DNA from: CAWCTB01 sp963798275
GTDB lineage: Bacteria; Acidobacteriota; Terriglobia; Terriglobales; Acidobacteriaceae
Reading direction: 5' to 3'
DNA: 42,374 bases
Assembly: GCA_963798275.1 (NCBI GenBank)
Contig: CAWCTB010000036.1
Span: 1-42,374 of the forward strand
Shown: positions 1 to 8,550 of the stretch, in pieces
Layout: each line of letters opens with the position of its first letter
Position numbering within the stretch: the first letter of the stretch is position 1
Translations under genes and position numbers: made by a program
Notes under the pieces: model-generated
What the model saw: the letters and a program-made list of their open reading frames with translations, nothing else
Told to the model about the DNA's origin: nothing
The model's database searches: none

Positions 1-55
1 TGATATAGGCGATCTGTTTCTTCTTCTCGAATTTAATGTTTTGGAAGTTGGTCAT
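1..55 (-). CDS. Probable enoyl-CoA hydratase (crotonase), N-terminus only
   Basis: Only the first 18 codons lie in the window; the gene runs off the left edge. The start ATG is complement(53..55), preceded by a GAGGG ribosome-binding site. The visible residues (MTNFQNIKF, then EKKKQIAYI) have the usual opening of crotonase-fold enoyl-CoA hydratases, in which the first beta strand follows a short charged stretch. A hydratase would complete the set formed by the downstream-lying 3-hydroxyacyl-CoA dehydrogenase and thiolase on the same strand. The family call rests on a very short peptide plus context, so it is tentative. Confidence 0.5.
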   Translation of the reverse strand, partial: MTNFQNIKFEKKKQIAYI

Positions 56-147
56 GAGCCCTCAGTTATTAGTTGGAATCCACTTTACTCGTCGTCGCAA
101 GTGCCGATCGAGGGCAATTGTACCTTGTTCAGTCACGGGGAATGAGC

Positions 148-903
148 CTATTCGGGACACATATTTCCGTCTTTGAACCACATCATGGCAAAGAATTGGT
201 GCTCCCAAACGGTGCGAGTACTATCTAGGTACTTGGAACTGCCTAAAGCAATCCTTAATCTCTCGATTGAGGACTCAAACTCGGGCTCGTGCACACCCGT
301 TGCGAGCCAGATTCGGGCGAGCGCGTATACGACAAGGGTGTGGTAGAGAGTGATCCTTGTGGCTTTCTGTGGGTCGTAGAGCCTGGGCCCAGTTTCGATG
401 ATCCCTGTACGCGCATCGCCTTCTATGTAGAGCAGCCTTTCTTGCCACTGCGCCAAGTCGGAGGAGTAATGGGCATATGGCTGAATCGCCCCGCATAACT
501 TAGTCATGAACTCCGCCCAAGGTTCTGACCAAAGCCCGCGACCATAACGGAACCAGACGTTGGCCTCCAGCCACTTCCTCAACGCACCTGACGACTCCGA
601 TCTTTCGTTCCACTTTTGCAACACTTCCGCAGACCCATCCACCCCACTAAGGCCGATCTCGATTATTGAAATAGCTTCAAGGCACTGACGTGTAATGGCA
701 AGTGCGTTCGCGTGCATCCCCGCTCTATTCGCGGTGTTTGCAAGATATACGGAATCGCAGAGAAACCAGAAGGCTTGCTGCGGGAAGTTCCGCACTGCAA
801 TTGGCAACGGCAAGTTTTCAAGAGACCGTGCTAAGCGTCGCATTATTTGCGGCGACAACTCTTCCGATAATATGAACCACTCTGGAGTCTTGTTAGTAGT
901 CAT
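148..903 (-). CDS. Hypothetical helical protein, 251 aa
   Basis: I do not recognise a family. The protein is predicted soluble and mostly helical, rich in Trp and aromatic residues, with no signal peptide, membrane segment or metal motif. I place the start at the ATG at 901-903, where the protein begins MTTNKTPEW; a longer upstream in-frame ORF has an Arg/Ile-rich leader that looks non-coding. The start overlaps the last 11 bases of the upstream zinc-ribbon gene, so the two are probably translationally coupled. Its base composition is more AT-rich than the neighbouring dehydrogenase and thiolase genes, which hints that the pair was inserted into the acyl-CoA gene set. Function unknown. Confidence 0.6.
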   Translation of the reverse strand: MTTNKTPEWFILSEELSPQIMRRLARSLENLPLPIAVRNFPQQAFWFLCDSVYLANTANRAGMHANALAITRQCLEAISIIEIGLSGVDGSAEVLQKWNERSESSGALRKWLEANVWFRYGRGLWSEPWAEFMTKLCGAIQPYAHYSSDLAQWQERLLYIEGDARTGIIETGPRLYDPQKATRITLYHTLVVYALARIWLATGVHEPEFESSIERLRIALGSSKYLDSTRTVWEHQFFAMMWFKDGNMCPE

Positions 904-1090
904 GGTTCGACACTTGCAAGCTGTTCGGATCCTGATCCTGATTGAATTCGAAGCGCGCCTTGCAGACTGTGCACTCGTAGGTGTGAGTGTGTGCTGAAAC
1001 CGTTCCATCCCGACGCTTGTATCCCCTCGTCTTCATCTCACCGCGTGGGATATTGCGTAGCTCTGCCTTGCAAATCGGGCAGAACTTCAC
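893..1090 (-). CDS. Small zinc-ribbon protein, 65 aa
   Basis: The protein opens with MKFCPICKAEL and has a second CTVC pair near residue 42. Two CxxC knuckles separated by about 35 residues make a plausible single zinc ribbon. Between them is a basic, polar stretch (MKTRGYKRRDG) that could contact nucleic acid. Nothing else is recognisable. Its 3' end overlaps the start of the 251-aa helical protein by 11 bases in another frame, an arrangement typical of coupled translation, so the two products may act together. It sits 57 bases downstream of the 3-hydroxyacyl-CoA dehydrogenase gene on the same strand and could be co-transcribed with it. Role unknown. Confidence 0.6.
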   Translation of the reverse strand: MKFCPICKAELRNIPRGEMKTRGYKRRDGTVSAHTHTYECTVCKARFEFNQDQDPNSLQVSNHDY

Positions 1091-1146
1091 GTCTGGCTGA
1101 GGACCGGGAAGATTAGCTATTTGTCACAACCTCCTTGCTAGTCCTT

Positions 1147-2046
1147 TTACACAAACTTTCCCGGCACCGGATTATTCGGGTCGGCGTAATCGTAAAATCC
1201 CTTCCCCGACTTGCGGCCGAACCAGCCGGCCAGCACCAGCCGCTTCAGCAGAGGCGGCGAGGCAAAGCGTCGCTCCTTGAACTCGTCGTACATGACATGC
1301 GTGATGTAGTACGTCGTGTCCAGTCCGACGAAATCCAGCAGCGTGAACGGCCCCATCGGGTATCCACAACCTAGCTTCATGGCTTCGTCGATGTCTGTGA
1401 TGGAGCCCACACCTTCTTCGTACGCGCGAATCGCATCCAGCAAATACGGCACCAGCAGTCGGTTGACGATGAATCCCGTCTTGTCGCTGGTGCGCACCGG
1501 AACCTTGCCCAGCTTCCTGCCGAACTCGACCGCCGTATCGAAGACCTCGGGCGCGGTGGCGATGGTCTTCACCACTTCGACCAGCTTCATCATCGGCACG
1601 GGATTGAAGAAGTGCAGCCCGATAAAGCGCTCGGGCCGTTTAGTGGCAGTCATCAACTCAGTAACCGAAATAGAAGAGGTATTCGTTGCGAAGACCCCAT
1701 CGTGCTTCACGATGGCGTCGAGCTCGGCGTAGGTCCTACGCTTTTCCCCCACGTTCTCGATGATCGCCTCGATCACAATGTCGCAATCGGCTAGGTCTTT
1801 AGGATTGGTCGTGCCCTTCAGTCGCGCTTGCGCTTCGGTCTTCTGTTCAGGAGTGAGGCCGCCTTTCGCCGGTCCGCGGTCCACCAAGCGGCTCAGAGAT
1901 TTCTCGATTCCGGCAAAGCCTTTGTCGAGGAACTTCTGCTCCTGCTCCAGAACGGTTACCTCAAATCCAGCCGTAGCCGCGACCTGCGCGATGCCGGAAC
2001 CCATCAGCCCGCAACCCAGTACGCCAACTTTCTTGATATCCATCAT
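1147..2046 (-). CDS. hbd: 3-hydroxybutyryl-CoA dehydrogenase
   Basis: A cytosolic enzyme that oxidises (S)-3-hydroxyacyl-CoA to 3-oxoacyl-CoA with NAD(P), or the reverse in butyrate/PHB-type routes. The 299-aa length fits the single-domain-pair family (about 280-300). The N-terminal Rossmann fold shows GCGLMGSG at residues 11-18. The catalytic region contains NTSSISVTEL and GLHFFNPVPMMKLVE, with the family's active-site His in LHFFNP. The C-terminal helical domain carries KTGFIVNRLL and GCGYPMGPFTLLD, and it ends with the conserved GRKSGKGFYDY. Two ATGs are adjacent (2046 and 2043), with GAGG just upstream. It lies between a thiolase and a probable crotonase on the same strand. The symbol hbd (also paaH/mmgB) reflects the family; chain-length preference cannot be told. 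Confidence 0.93.
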   Translation of the reverse strand: MMDIKKVGVLGCGLMGSGIAQVAATAGFEVTVLEQEQKFLDKGFAGIEKSLSRLVDRGPAKGGLTPEQKTEAQARLKGTTNPKDLADCDIVIEAIIENVGEKRRTYAELDAIVKHDGVFATNTSSISVTELMTATKRPERFIGLHFFNPVPMMKLVEVVKTIATAPEVFDTAVEFGRKLGKVPVRTSDKTGFIVNRLLVPYLLDAIRAYEEGVGSITDIDEAMKLGCGYPMGPFTLLDFVGLDTTYYITHVMYDEFKERRFASPPLLKRLVLAGWFGRKSGKGFYDYADPNNPVPGKFV

Positions 2047-2119
2047 TGCCTCGTAAAAGCCAGTTTCAAGTTTTCGGTTTCAAGGCCCTGACATAAAGCC
2101 GTGCCTTATCACAAACGAA

Positions 2120-2581
2120 TCACTTCATCGGCGTATCGCCTTTGTACGGATGGGCCTGCGCCAGCGTGTCCGCCAGCGTCGGCACCGCGGTAGAAGTCAC
2201 CAGCGTGTTTTGAAACGCCGCGATCTGCCAGCGTCCGTTCGGCTTTCTGTCCGCCACCAGCGTCGGACGCGCCTGAAGGTGCTGCTCGGCGCCGTTCAGG
2301 TACCACGCCAGGTTGGCGAAGATAAACACTACCGCCACATCCGGACGCACGAAGCGGACGTTTTCCACCTTGAAATTGTTGCGGCTGCCTTTGTAGATGG
2401 TGTCAAAAATCACGCGATGTCCATGCTCGATCTCTCCGCGTCCGTGGAAGTGCCCGCCCAGCACGTGAATGAAGTCGGCGTCCTCGGCAAACAGCGTTGC
2501 CCATGCCATGCTGTCGCTGTTGTTCCATGCAGCTTCCAACGTTTCGACGATTTCATATAGAGGACGTTCTTCTGATGTCAT
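2120..2581 (-). CDS. SnoaL/DUF4440-like NTF2-fold protein (SgcJ/EcaC type)
   Basis: A 153-aa protein with the layout of the SgcJ/EcaC branch of the NTF2-like superfamily. A first helix (ETLEAAWNNSD) is followed by WATLFAEDADFIHVLGGHFHGR and later by the paired strands VAVVFIFANLAW and GRWQIAAFQNT. Such proteins form a cone-shaped pocket that binds or isomerises small molecules, but this branch is largely uncharacterised. A strong AGGAGGT site lies 8 bases before the ATG. It sits between the thiolase and 3-hydroxyacyl-CoA dehydrogenase genes, so it is likely co-transcribed with them. A substrate cannot be named. Confidence 0.75.
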   Translation of the reverse strand: MTSEERPLYEIVETLEAAWNNSDSMAWATLFAEDADFIHVLGGHFHGRGEIEHGHRVIFDTIYKGSRNNFKVENVRFVRPDVAVVFIFANLAWYLNGAEQHLQARPTLVADRKPNGRWQIAAFQNTLVTSTAVPTLADTLAQAHPYKGDTPMK

Positions 2582-2680
2582 TACTTCAGACCTCCTGCGT
2601 CATAGTTGTTCGCTAATGAAACGGCTCAAACTCAGCCGCCGATTTCACAACTGGCGCCCAATTGTCTGCGGCATGATCAA

Positions 2681-3886
2681 CTATCTCTGCACGTTCTCCA
2701 CGATCATCGCGATCCCCTGTCCTCCGCCAATGCACGCCGTCGAGAGCCCATACTTCGCTTTGCGCCGCCTCAGTTCGTACAGCACCGTCAAAACGATGCG
2801 CGTGCCGGTTGCGCCCAGCGGATGACCCAGCGCGATAGCGCCGCCATTGACGTTCACCTTCTCGCGATCCAGCCCGAGTTCCTTTTCCACCGCGAGGTAT
2901 TGCGCCGCGAAGGCTTCGTTCACTTCGATCAGGTCAATGTCGTCGAGCGAAAGCCCCGCCTTCTTCAACGCGATACGGCTGGCCGGCACCGGGCCCGAAC
3001 CCATGATCTTGGGATCGACTCCCGCGATGCCCCAGCTCACAATTCGGCCCAGCGGCTTCAGCCCACGCTTCTCCGCCTCGTTCAGTGGCATGACCACCAC
3101 CGCCGCGCCCCCATCCACAATCCCACTGGCATTGCCGGCGGTTACCGTGCCGTTCTTGCCGAACGACGCTTTTAGTTTTTTCAGGCCCTCCATCGTGGTC
3201 TCGGGACGGCGATGGTCGTCTTCGGTAAACATCTCGCCGGTAGGTTCACCTTTGCGATTGCGCAGCGGGACCGGCGTCAGTTCTTCCTGAATGCGTCCCT
3301 CCTTGTACGCCTCATCGGCGCATTTCTGCGAGCGCAATGCGAACTCGTCCTGCATCTCGCGGGTAATGCCTTGCGGCTCCGCGTAGAGTTCGGCGGTGTT
3401 GGCCATTTGCAGGCCACAGTAGCTGTCGAACAGCGCCACCATGAGCGAATCTTCCAGCTTGCCTTCGCCCAGGCCCACCCCCCAGCGCATGCCGTGAATC
3501 ACGTGCGGCGCCTGCGACATCGACTCCATGCCGCCGGCCAGCGCGATCTTCGACTCGCCCAGCTGGATCATCTGCGCGGCGCTGACAATCGACTGCATGC
3601 CCGATCCGCACAGGCGGTTTACCGTCAACGCCGGCGTTTCGATGGGCACTCCGGCTTTCAGTGCGACGTGGCGCGCGCCGTACAGGGCGTCCCCCGAAGT
3701 CTGCTGCGCGTTGCCGATGACGCAGTGATCGATCTCCGCGGGCTCGACTCCCGCGCGCTGCATGGCTTCTTTGGCGGCAATGGCGGCAAGTTCCATGGCG
3801 GTGAAGTCACGCAGTTTGCCGCAATAGCGGCCCATGGGCGTGCGAGCGCCATTTACGATTGCGATATCAATTGAGGAATTCGACAT
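2681..3886 (-). CDS. Acetyl-CoA C-acetyltransferase (thiolase)
   Basis: A cytosolic thiolase that condenses two acetyl-CoA or cleaves 3-oxoacyl-CoA. The 401-aa length is normal for the family. The acylated nucleophile is Cys93 in NRLCGSGMQS. Other family landmarks are NEAFAAQ, His355 in GGAIALGHPLGATG, and the second catalytic Cys385 in CIGGGQGIAMI. All residues needed for activity are present. With the dehydrogenase at 1147-2046 and the probable crotonase at the left edge it forms a short-chain acyl-CoA interconversion set on one strand. It could serve fatty-acid beta-oxidation or acetoacetyl-CoA synthesis; the sequence does not decide. No strong Shine-Dalgarno site precedes the ATG. Confidence 0.93.
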   Translation of the reverse strand: MSNSSIDIAIVNGARTPMGRYCGKLRDFTAMELAAIAAKEAMQRAGVEPAEIDHCVIGNAQQTSGDALYGARHVALKAGVPIETPALTVNRLCGSGMQSIVSAAQMIQLGESKIALAGGMESMSQAPHVIHGMRWGVGLGEGKLEDSLMVALFDSYCGLQMANTAELYAEPQGITREMQDEFALRSQKCADEAYKEGRIQEELTPVPLRNRKGEPTGEMFTEDDHRRPETTMEGLKKLKASFGKNGTVTAGNASGIVDGGAAVVVMPLNEAEKRGLKPLGRIVSWGIAGVDPKIMGSGPVPASRIALKKAGLSLDDIDLIEVNEAFAAQYLAVEKELGLDREKVNVNGGAIALGHPLGATGTRIVLTVLYELRRRKAKYGLSTACIGGGQGIAMIVENVQR

Positions 3887-4299
3887 GGTTTAGCTGGAGA
3901 GTTGGCAGTGGCCCGAGCAAACCCACAAGTCTACCAGCGCCCCAAGCAGCGCCGCAAATGCACCCGGCTTTTCACTCAACCAGAAACTAGAAACGTGACG
4001 CGTCTGGTCTGCTCTGTTCTGTTCTGGTGCCCCACAATTGCCTGCCGTTTGTCCGTTGGCAATTGTGGGGCATCAAGGAATAGACTCTCTACTCGCTGCG
4101 TGCAAGCACTCGGATAGGGCCACACCCATGCGGGTGCCCATCCAACCTTCCGTTGTTTGGGGTGGGGATTTTGACTTTTCCTCGTCACCGCAGCGGGAGT
4201 TGTCATCGACGGCCGTTGGGGCTATCTTGCGATCCGTGGCATGGTCCCTCGAACGTAGTGTAGCGCCGCCCTCTTCAAGGTGTGTTCGCGCGCCAGCCG
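3887..4299. other. Intergenic repeat region
   Basis: No gene is supported here. The stretch holds a perfect 15-bp inverted repeat (4028-4042 / 4058-4072, core CACAATTGCC). It then has a GGGTGCCCATCCAACCTTC motif at 4132-4150 that recurs at 6196-6215. A GGGGATTTTGACTTTT motif at about 4165-4180 recurs near 5571-5586. These look like remnants of one dispersed repeat family that flanks the PEP-CTERM gene. Confidence 0.6.
4028..4072. repeat. Palindromic intergenic repeat, copy 1
   Basis: Perfect 15-bp arms (4028-4042, TGCCCCACAATTGCC, and 4058-4072) surround a 15-base loop. Related hairpins occur at 6034-6066 and 8946-8976. There is no T run after the stem, so it is not a standard terminator. 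Confidence 0.7.
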
Positions 4300-4329
4300 A
4301 AACGAAAGCCGGAGCTTGGTGGCTCCGGC
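4300..4329 (-). terminator. Likely intrinsic terminator of the PEP-CTERM gene
   Basis: Read on the minus strand, an 8-bp GC-rich stem (GCCGGAGC / GCTCCGGC, loop of 6) is followed by TTTCGTTT. It lies about 50 bases past the stop of the gene at 4378-5256, where a terminator is expected. The T tail is interrupted, so strength is uncertain. Confidence 0.6.
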
Positions 4330-4377
4330 CTTCGAGTCGAGCATTTTGCTGGCGCACTTCAGGTACTACGAGTGAAC

Positions 4378-5256
4378 CTAGAGAAACAATTTGCGGCGCA
4401 GAACTCCTGCCACGGCAAGAATCCCCGAGCCGAACATCACCAGGCTGGCGGGTTCGGGCGTGACCACTTGGCCGTTGCGAACCTGCCAGAGCCAGCATCC
4501 AGGCATGCCCATATTGGAACCAGCGGTCAGGGAATCGGGACCGCCGTCGATCAGCGCACCATTGATAGCCGATCCTGGCAACTCGAGCGCATAGTTGAGG
4601 CCATTGCTGAAGCCCGCCCGCGCCGAGAAGCCACCCAGGCCGCCACTGCCACCGCTGGCGTCTCCGGTTTCCCACTGCAGTTGCTGGTAGTAAAACAAAA
4701 TGTCGAAATTACCGGCTCCGGTGTCGGAGCGGTCGACCAGGAGGACTTGAAACGTATTGAGTTTGTCTTCGTGTGCGGCGTAATAACCCACCTGCTCCCA
4801 GGTGACGCCAAACGCCTGGTGGCCACCATACGTCCCCGTTCCCCATGCGGCTACGCCAACCGGAGGAGGGTTGGGCGCACCACGAGAGTCTACGTCCGCG
4901 AAGTACGGAGCAATGATCGGGGTACCGGTGGTAATAAGATTGAACGGGGTATAGGTGGATAAGGGTTGGAGAAACGTAATATTCCCGTTGTTGTTGACGT
5001 AGATCTGGCTGAGGGTAAAGCCCTGGAAATTTAAGTTGTTTGCAAATCCCAGGCTGCTCAGGGGAAGCGCTGTATCGAGGTAGCAATCGTCACAGCGGCC
5101 GAAGTTATCGGCGGGGGCACCGCTGGCTATGTTTAACGCCGTGTTTGTGGCATTGAAGTTTGAGGTATTAAACCCCGACTGAATGGAGCCGGCATACAAA
5201 CCGATTGGCGTCAGAAACAGCACTAACGCCGACAACCCAACGAAAAGCTTTTTCAT
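4378..5256 (-). CDS. Secreted nidogen-like PEP-CTERM sorting protein
   Basis: A 292-aa exported protein. It has an N-terminal signal peptide (MKKLFVGLSALVLFLTP, then GLYAG). A nidogen-type extracellular domain spans roughly residues 70-190 and shows YVNNNGNITF, IIAPYFADVD and FGVTWEQVGYY. The C-terminus is a PEP-CTERM signal: TPEPAS at about 268, a hydrophobic helix, then the basic RRKL tail. In known systems exosortase cleaves this tail and the product goes to the cell surface or extracellular matrix; no exosortase gene is in the window. A strong AAGGAGGG site precedes the ATG. It stands alone, flanked by intergenic repeats and followed by a likely terminator. Confidence 0.88.
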   Translation of the reverse strand: MKKLFVGLSALVLFLTPIGLYAGSIQSGFNTSNFNATNTALNIASGAPADNFGRCDDCYLDTALPLSSLGFANNLNFQGFTLSQIYVNNNGNITFLQPLSTYTPFNLITTGTPIIAPYFADVDSRGAPNPPPVGVAAWGTGTYGGHQAFGVTWEQVGYYAAHEDKLNTFQVLLVDRSDTGAGNFDILFYYQQLQWETGDASGGSGGLGGFSARAGFSNGLNYALELPGSAINGALIDGGPDSLTAGSNMGMPGCWLWQVRNGQVVTPEPASLVMFGSGILAVAGVLRRKLFL

Positions 5257-5800
5257 AACACCCTCCTTTGCGTGTGAACTGAGAATGGGAAAGCCCCTGG
5301 ATCGGCCCTTTAGTGGTCACAACCTGGCCTGGTTGTGGTAGGAGAAAATAGTGCACCTACTTCTCTTGGCTGTCAATAACTTTTAGCAGGAATTGAAAGA
5401 AAGTTTGCGGCGCAGCATGTGGTCTCGGTTTCTAGCATCGAATGATTTGTAGCACCAAGGTGTAGTTTGAATAGTTACGCTGGAGCGCCATCGGAAAAAC
5501 GCCGCGTGAAACTCGCCCTTCTCCCGCGGTTCGGCGCGCTCAAGTAGCTTGTGACTTCAGATACTCGGGTGGGGATTTTGACTTTTCTCGTCACACCATA
5601 TTCCCCGGGGACAGCGGTACTGACAAACGGCGTGTGACCAGGGCGGCATTAGCCCAGCGTGCAGCGAAGTGGAACTCTGGGTAGCCGTAATAAACTAGCC
5701 CTGAGCCCCGCAGGGGCGGCACATGCGAAAAGGCGCATTGCCACAACGATTACGGTCCACTGAATCAAAATCCCACCACAACGGACCTACCGGAGGAGAC
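5257..5800. other. Intergenic region with dispersed repeat copy
   Basis: No gene is supported between the PEP-CTERM start and the small ORF at 5801. The GGGTGGGGATTTTGACTTTT motif at 5568-5587 repeats the one at about 4161-4180, giving near-identical direct repeats about 1.4 kb apart on either side of the PEP-CTERM gene. The promoter of that gene must also lie here, on the minus strand, but I could not identify it with confidence. Confidence 0.5.
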
Positions 5801-6022
5801 ATGCCTGATGACTGCATCCTGGCTTATAGAGAAAGTGATGGTTTGCCGATTTGTCGAACCCATAACTGTCTTTTGCTTGAACTTGAAAAAGAAGTACAAA
5901 AAGATGTGGGACGGAAACTGTCACTCTCGACCGGAGTGCAGGTGTCAGCCACAAGGGTTACGGTTAGGATCTGTTCGATAACCCGCCGGCCGGTCAGAGA
6001 TCCCAATCCAGACGGATCGTGA
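5801..6022 (+). CDS. Possible small protein, 73 aa
   Basis: I do not recognise it. The case for coding is a clear GGAGGA site just before the ATG at 5801 and a reasonable start (MPDDCILAYRESDGLPICR). Two Cys and a His occur in the first 22 residues, but there is no complete metal motif. The C-terminal third is Arg/Thr-rich and looks less protein-like. It ends 11 bases before a dispersed hairpin (6034-6066). It may be a real orphan or a chance ORF in repeat-rich DNA. Confidence 0.35.
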   Translation: MPDDCILAYRESDGLPICRTHNCLLLELEKEVQKDVGRKLSLSTGVQVSATRVTVRICSITRRPVRDPNPDGS

Positions 6023-6033
6023 GAAGGCTGGTG

Positions 6034-6066
6034 GCCCACATTTGCCTGTCGTTGGAAATGTGGGGC
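6034..6066. repeat. Palindromic intergenic repeat, copy 2
   Basis: Arms GCCCACATTT (6034-6043) and AAATGTGGGGC (6056-6066) pair over 10 bp with one bulged G. It belongs to the same family as 4028-4072. The associated GGGTGCCCCATCCAACCTTC motif follows at 6196-6215, as it does after copy 1. Confidence 0.6.
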
Positions 6067-6311
6067 AAGAGGAAAGCCCCTCAGGCGAATATCCCCTCGG
6101 TGCCCCACTCCCTCGCGGTTTTCGAATCAGTGGGAAATCCGCCCACGGCCCGGCGGGTGGCCCGGGCAAGCAGCTCGGTGAGTGAATACGTACGAGGGTG
6201 CCCCATCCAACCTTCTTTTGTGTTCAGTCCCATGACATCCTTTACAAAACGTCCCGGGACATCCTTTACACTCCCACGCGAGCGTAAGCGAGCGAGGGAG
6301 TGTAAAGCGGA

Positions 6312-6626
6312 ATGCCTTGGGAGACCATGGATGTACGAGAACAGCGGGTGCAGTTTGTGGTAGCAGCGACGCGGCGGGAAAAATCCTTAACCGCGCTGTG
6401 TGAGGAGTTCGGGATATCGCGTCCGACCGGCAACGTATGGCTGCAGCGTTACCGGGAGCAAGGCCTGGCGGGCATTGCCGAACGCAGCCGGCGTCCTTGG
6501 CACAGCCCGCGACATACGGCCGAGGATTTGGAAGAGCAGGTCGTTGGGTTGCGGCGGCGTTATCCCGACTGGGGAGCGCGCAAGCTGCAGGTGCTGTTGC
6601 AGCGCGAGGGTGTGACCGGAAGCTGA
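6312..6626 (+). pseudogene. IS481-family transposase, N-terminal fragment
   Basis: The 104-aa ORF has the typical IS481 opening (MPWETMDVREQRVQFV) followed by a helix-turn-helix (SLTALCEEFGISRPTGNVWLQR). It continues with RSRRPWHSPRHTA and YPDWGARKLQVLL, then stops at 6626. Full IS481 transposases are several hundred residues and carry a DDE integrase core; none of that core is present here. The DNA just upstream (from about 6222) has GTTCAGTCCCATGACATCC, which may be the element's left end. The right side was evidently deleted, because unrelated regulator sequence begins by 6702. It is a dead remnant. Confidence 0.8.
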
Positions 6627-6701
6627 CCTCAGAGCTGTACGTTGGTTTCTCAGAGGGCCGGGTTCGATGAGGGCAGAGCAAGCGTAGAATCGAGGCCGAA
6701 T

Positions 6702-8550
6702 ATGCAAGCAACTCTGACACGCGTTTACGAGTTCGGCCCGTTCAGGCTTTATCCAGAACAGAAGCTACTATTCCGGCTCGATGAAAGGCTTGACGTTGAC
6801 CGCAGAGCGTTAGCCGTTCTGGAGCTATTCATCAGGAACAAGGGGCTGCTGGTTAAAGGAACGACTGTTAAATGAGGTGTGGGCCGATGTCACCGTGGAG
6901 GAAGGGAATATTGGAGTGCAGGTCTCGAAGATCAGAAAGGTTCTCGGCGACGAGAGGAGGCCTGCTCAGTACATTGAGACGATACATGGGGAGGGGTACC
7001 GCTTTATCGCCAATGTCGTGGAAAAAGAGCAGGAATTGTACCCGGAAGAACAAAAACGAACCCATTTTCCGGCCTTGGTTGTCGTACTGCTGTTGATCGT
7101 GGGTGCGATCACGATGTGGGTGATAAGAGTCGAGAGGCGAAGAACCAAAGCTATAAGTGAGTCGACTCTTTCCACGACAATTGCCGATGCGCGTGCAAGA
7201 TATGAGCTAGCGCTGAAATACGAATCTGAGGGCGACGATGAACAGGCGTTAGGGGCCTTGGACGAGGCCGCTGCCATCGATAAAGATTTTGCAGATGCGT
7301 ATATAAAGGCCGCTTTTATCTCGAACCAAATAGGGGAAGAAGACCAAGCAGTTAAGTATCTCACCCGAGCGAGGGACTGCGGCGGCACCCGGAACGAGCA
7401 CCAGCGTCTCCAAATGGATGCCCTGGATGCCGAGTTGTCGGCGGCTTACCAAGAAGCCATCGGGAAGTACCGGCTGCTCGTGGACGCCTATCCCAATGAT
7501 GTTTCAGCCCAGTACTACTTCGCTGACCTCGCGATGCAGAGCCGGAGAGGTTTTGCGGATGCAAGTGAAGCACTGGAGCGGTGTCTTCGCCTAGACCCGG
7601 CAAATCGGTATTGCAATTTTGATCGTATGACTCTTTACGTCCTCAACAACGAGTTCGACAAGGCTATAGACCTATACAACAGCCTGAGGGCGAGTGACCC
7701 TTATCCCTGGTTCGACCAGCCTTTTGGGCTGGCGCTATACGGGAAGGGGGAGATGGGCAAAGCACGGGAAGTGCTCCGCAATTTTTCTCGGGGAACAAGG
7801 GTGCATGGACTAAGCAGATTTACCAGCGGAAGAGAGTGGCTTGCGGATATTGATTTCTTTGAAGGCAGAGCGAGTGAGGCAAGCAGCGAAATCAAAGTTC
7901 TTCTGGCGTCCGACAGTCAGTATGCTGCGAGCTCGCACTACCTTTACTTGGCAAAGGTGAATGCCATGCTCTCGTTCCCAGCCGAGGCTAGTAGCCTGGC
8001 CCTCAAAGCTGTTTCGCAACTCGACGACCGAGATACGCGTGTGGAGGCAGCTTCGATCCTCGCGTGTGCGGGGCATCTGAAAGATGCTGATCGGTTGTTG
8101 CATTTGGCAAAAGGGGAGGCCATCAACGATCTCGTCCCAGAGACACAAACATACATCAACGGCTGCAGAGCCCTGAACACCGGTGACTATAAAAGCGCGG
8201 TTCGAGAATTACAGGCGTCTTATGACATTGATGACGATTTGGACACCCAGTTCTTTTTGGCAAAGGCGTATGTGGCCAATCGTCAATGGGAGAAAGCAAC
8301 AACAATTCTCAGGGATCTAGAAGCCTCCAAGGGAAGAATTATCGCCGACCAGTATTGCCCGCCAGTTATATGGGCACTCACCCATTATTATTTGGCAGTG
8401 GTATTCGAGGAAACTGGACAAAAAGACGAAGCCATAAACTATTATTCCAAGTTTCTCGATATTTGGAGAGGTGCGGACGGCAATTTGAGGCCCGTCTCAG
8501 ATGCAAGGGCCCGCCTCAGAGCGATACAGCGTTCGAGACCACACACGTAA
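6702..8550 (+). pseudogene. Winged-helix / TPR transmembrane regulator, frameshifted
   Basis: A CadC/ToxR-like architecture. An OmpR-type winged-helix DNA-binding domain covers the first 105 residues or so (FGPFRLYPEQKLLFR, then IRKVLGD and YIETIHGEGYRFIA). One membrane helix follows (about 7069-7125, PALVVVLLLIVGAITMWVI), then a long TPR-rich region to 8550. The domain is split: frame one reaches GLLVKGTTVK and stops at 6873, while frame two carries KERLLNEVWADV onward. One extra base in the AAA at 6855-6857 explains it; removing one A joins the halves. The gene is probably inactivated, unless this is a sequencing error or the second half is made from the GTG at 6877. Such proteins usually sense a periplasmic signal and bind DNA directly. 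Confidence 0.75.

Noticed and set aside
4028..4072. Inverted repeat as intrinsic terminator of the thiolase operon
   Set aside because: The thiolase gene is transcribed away from it, and no T run follows on either strand.
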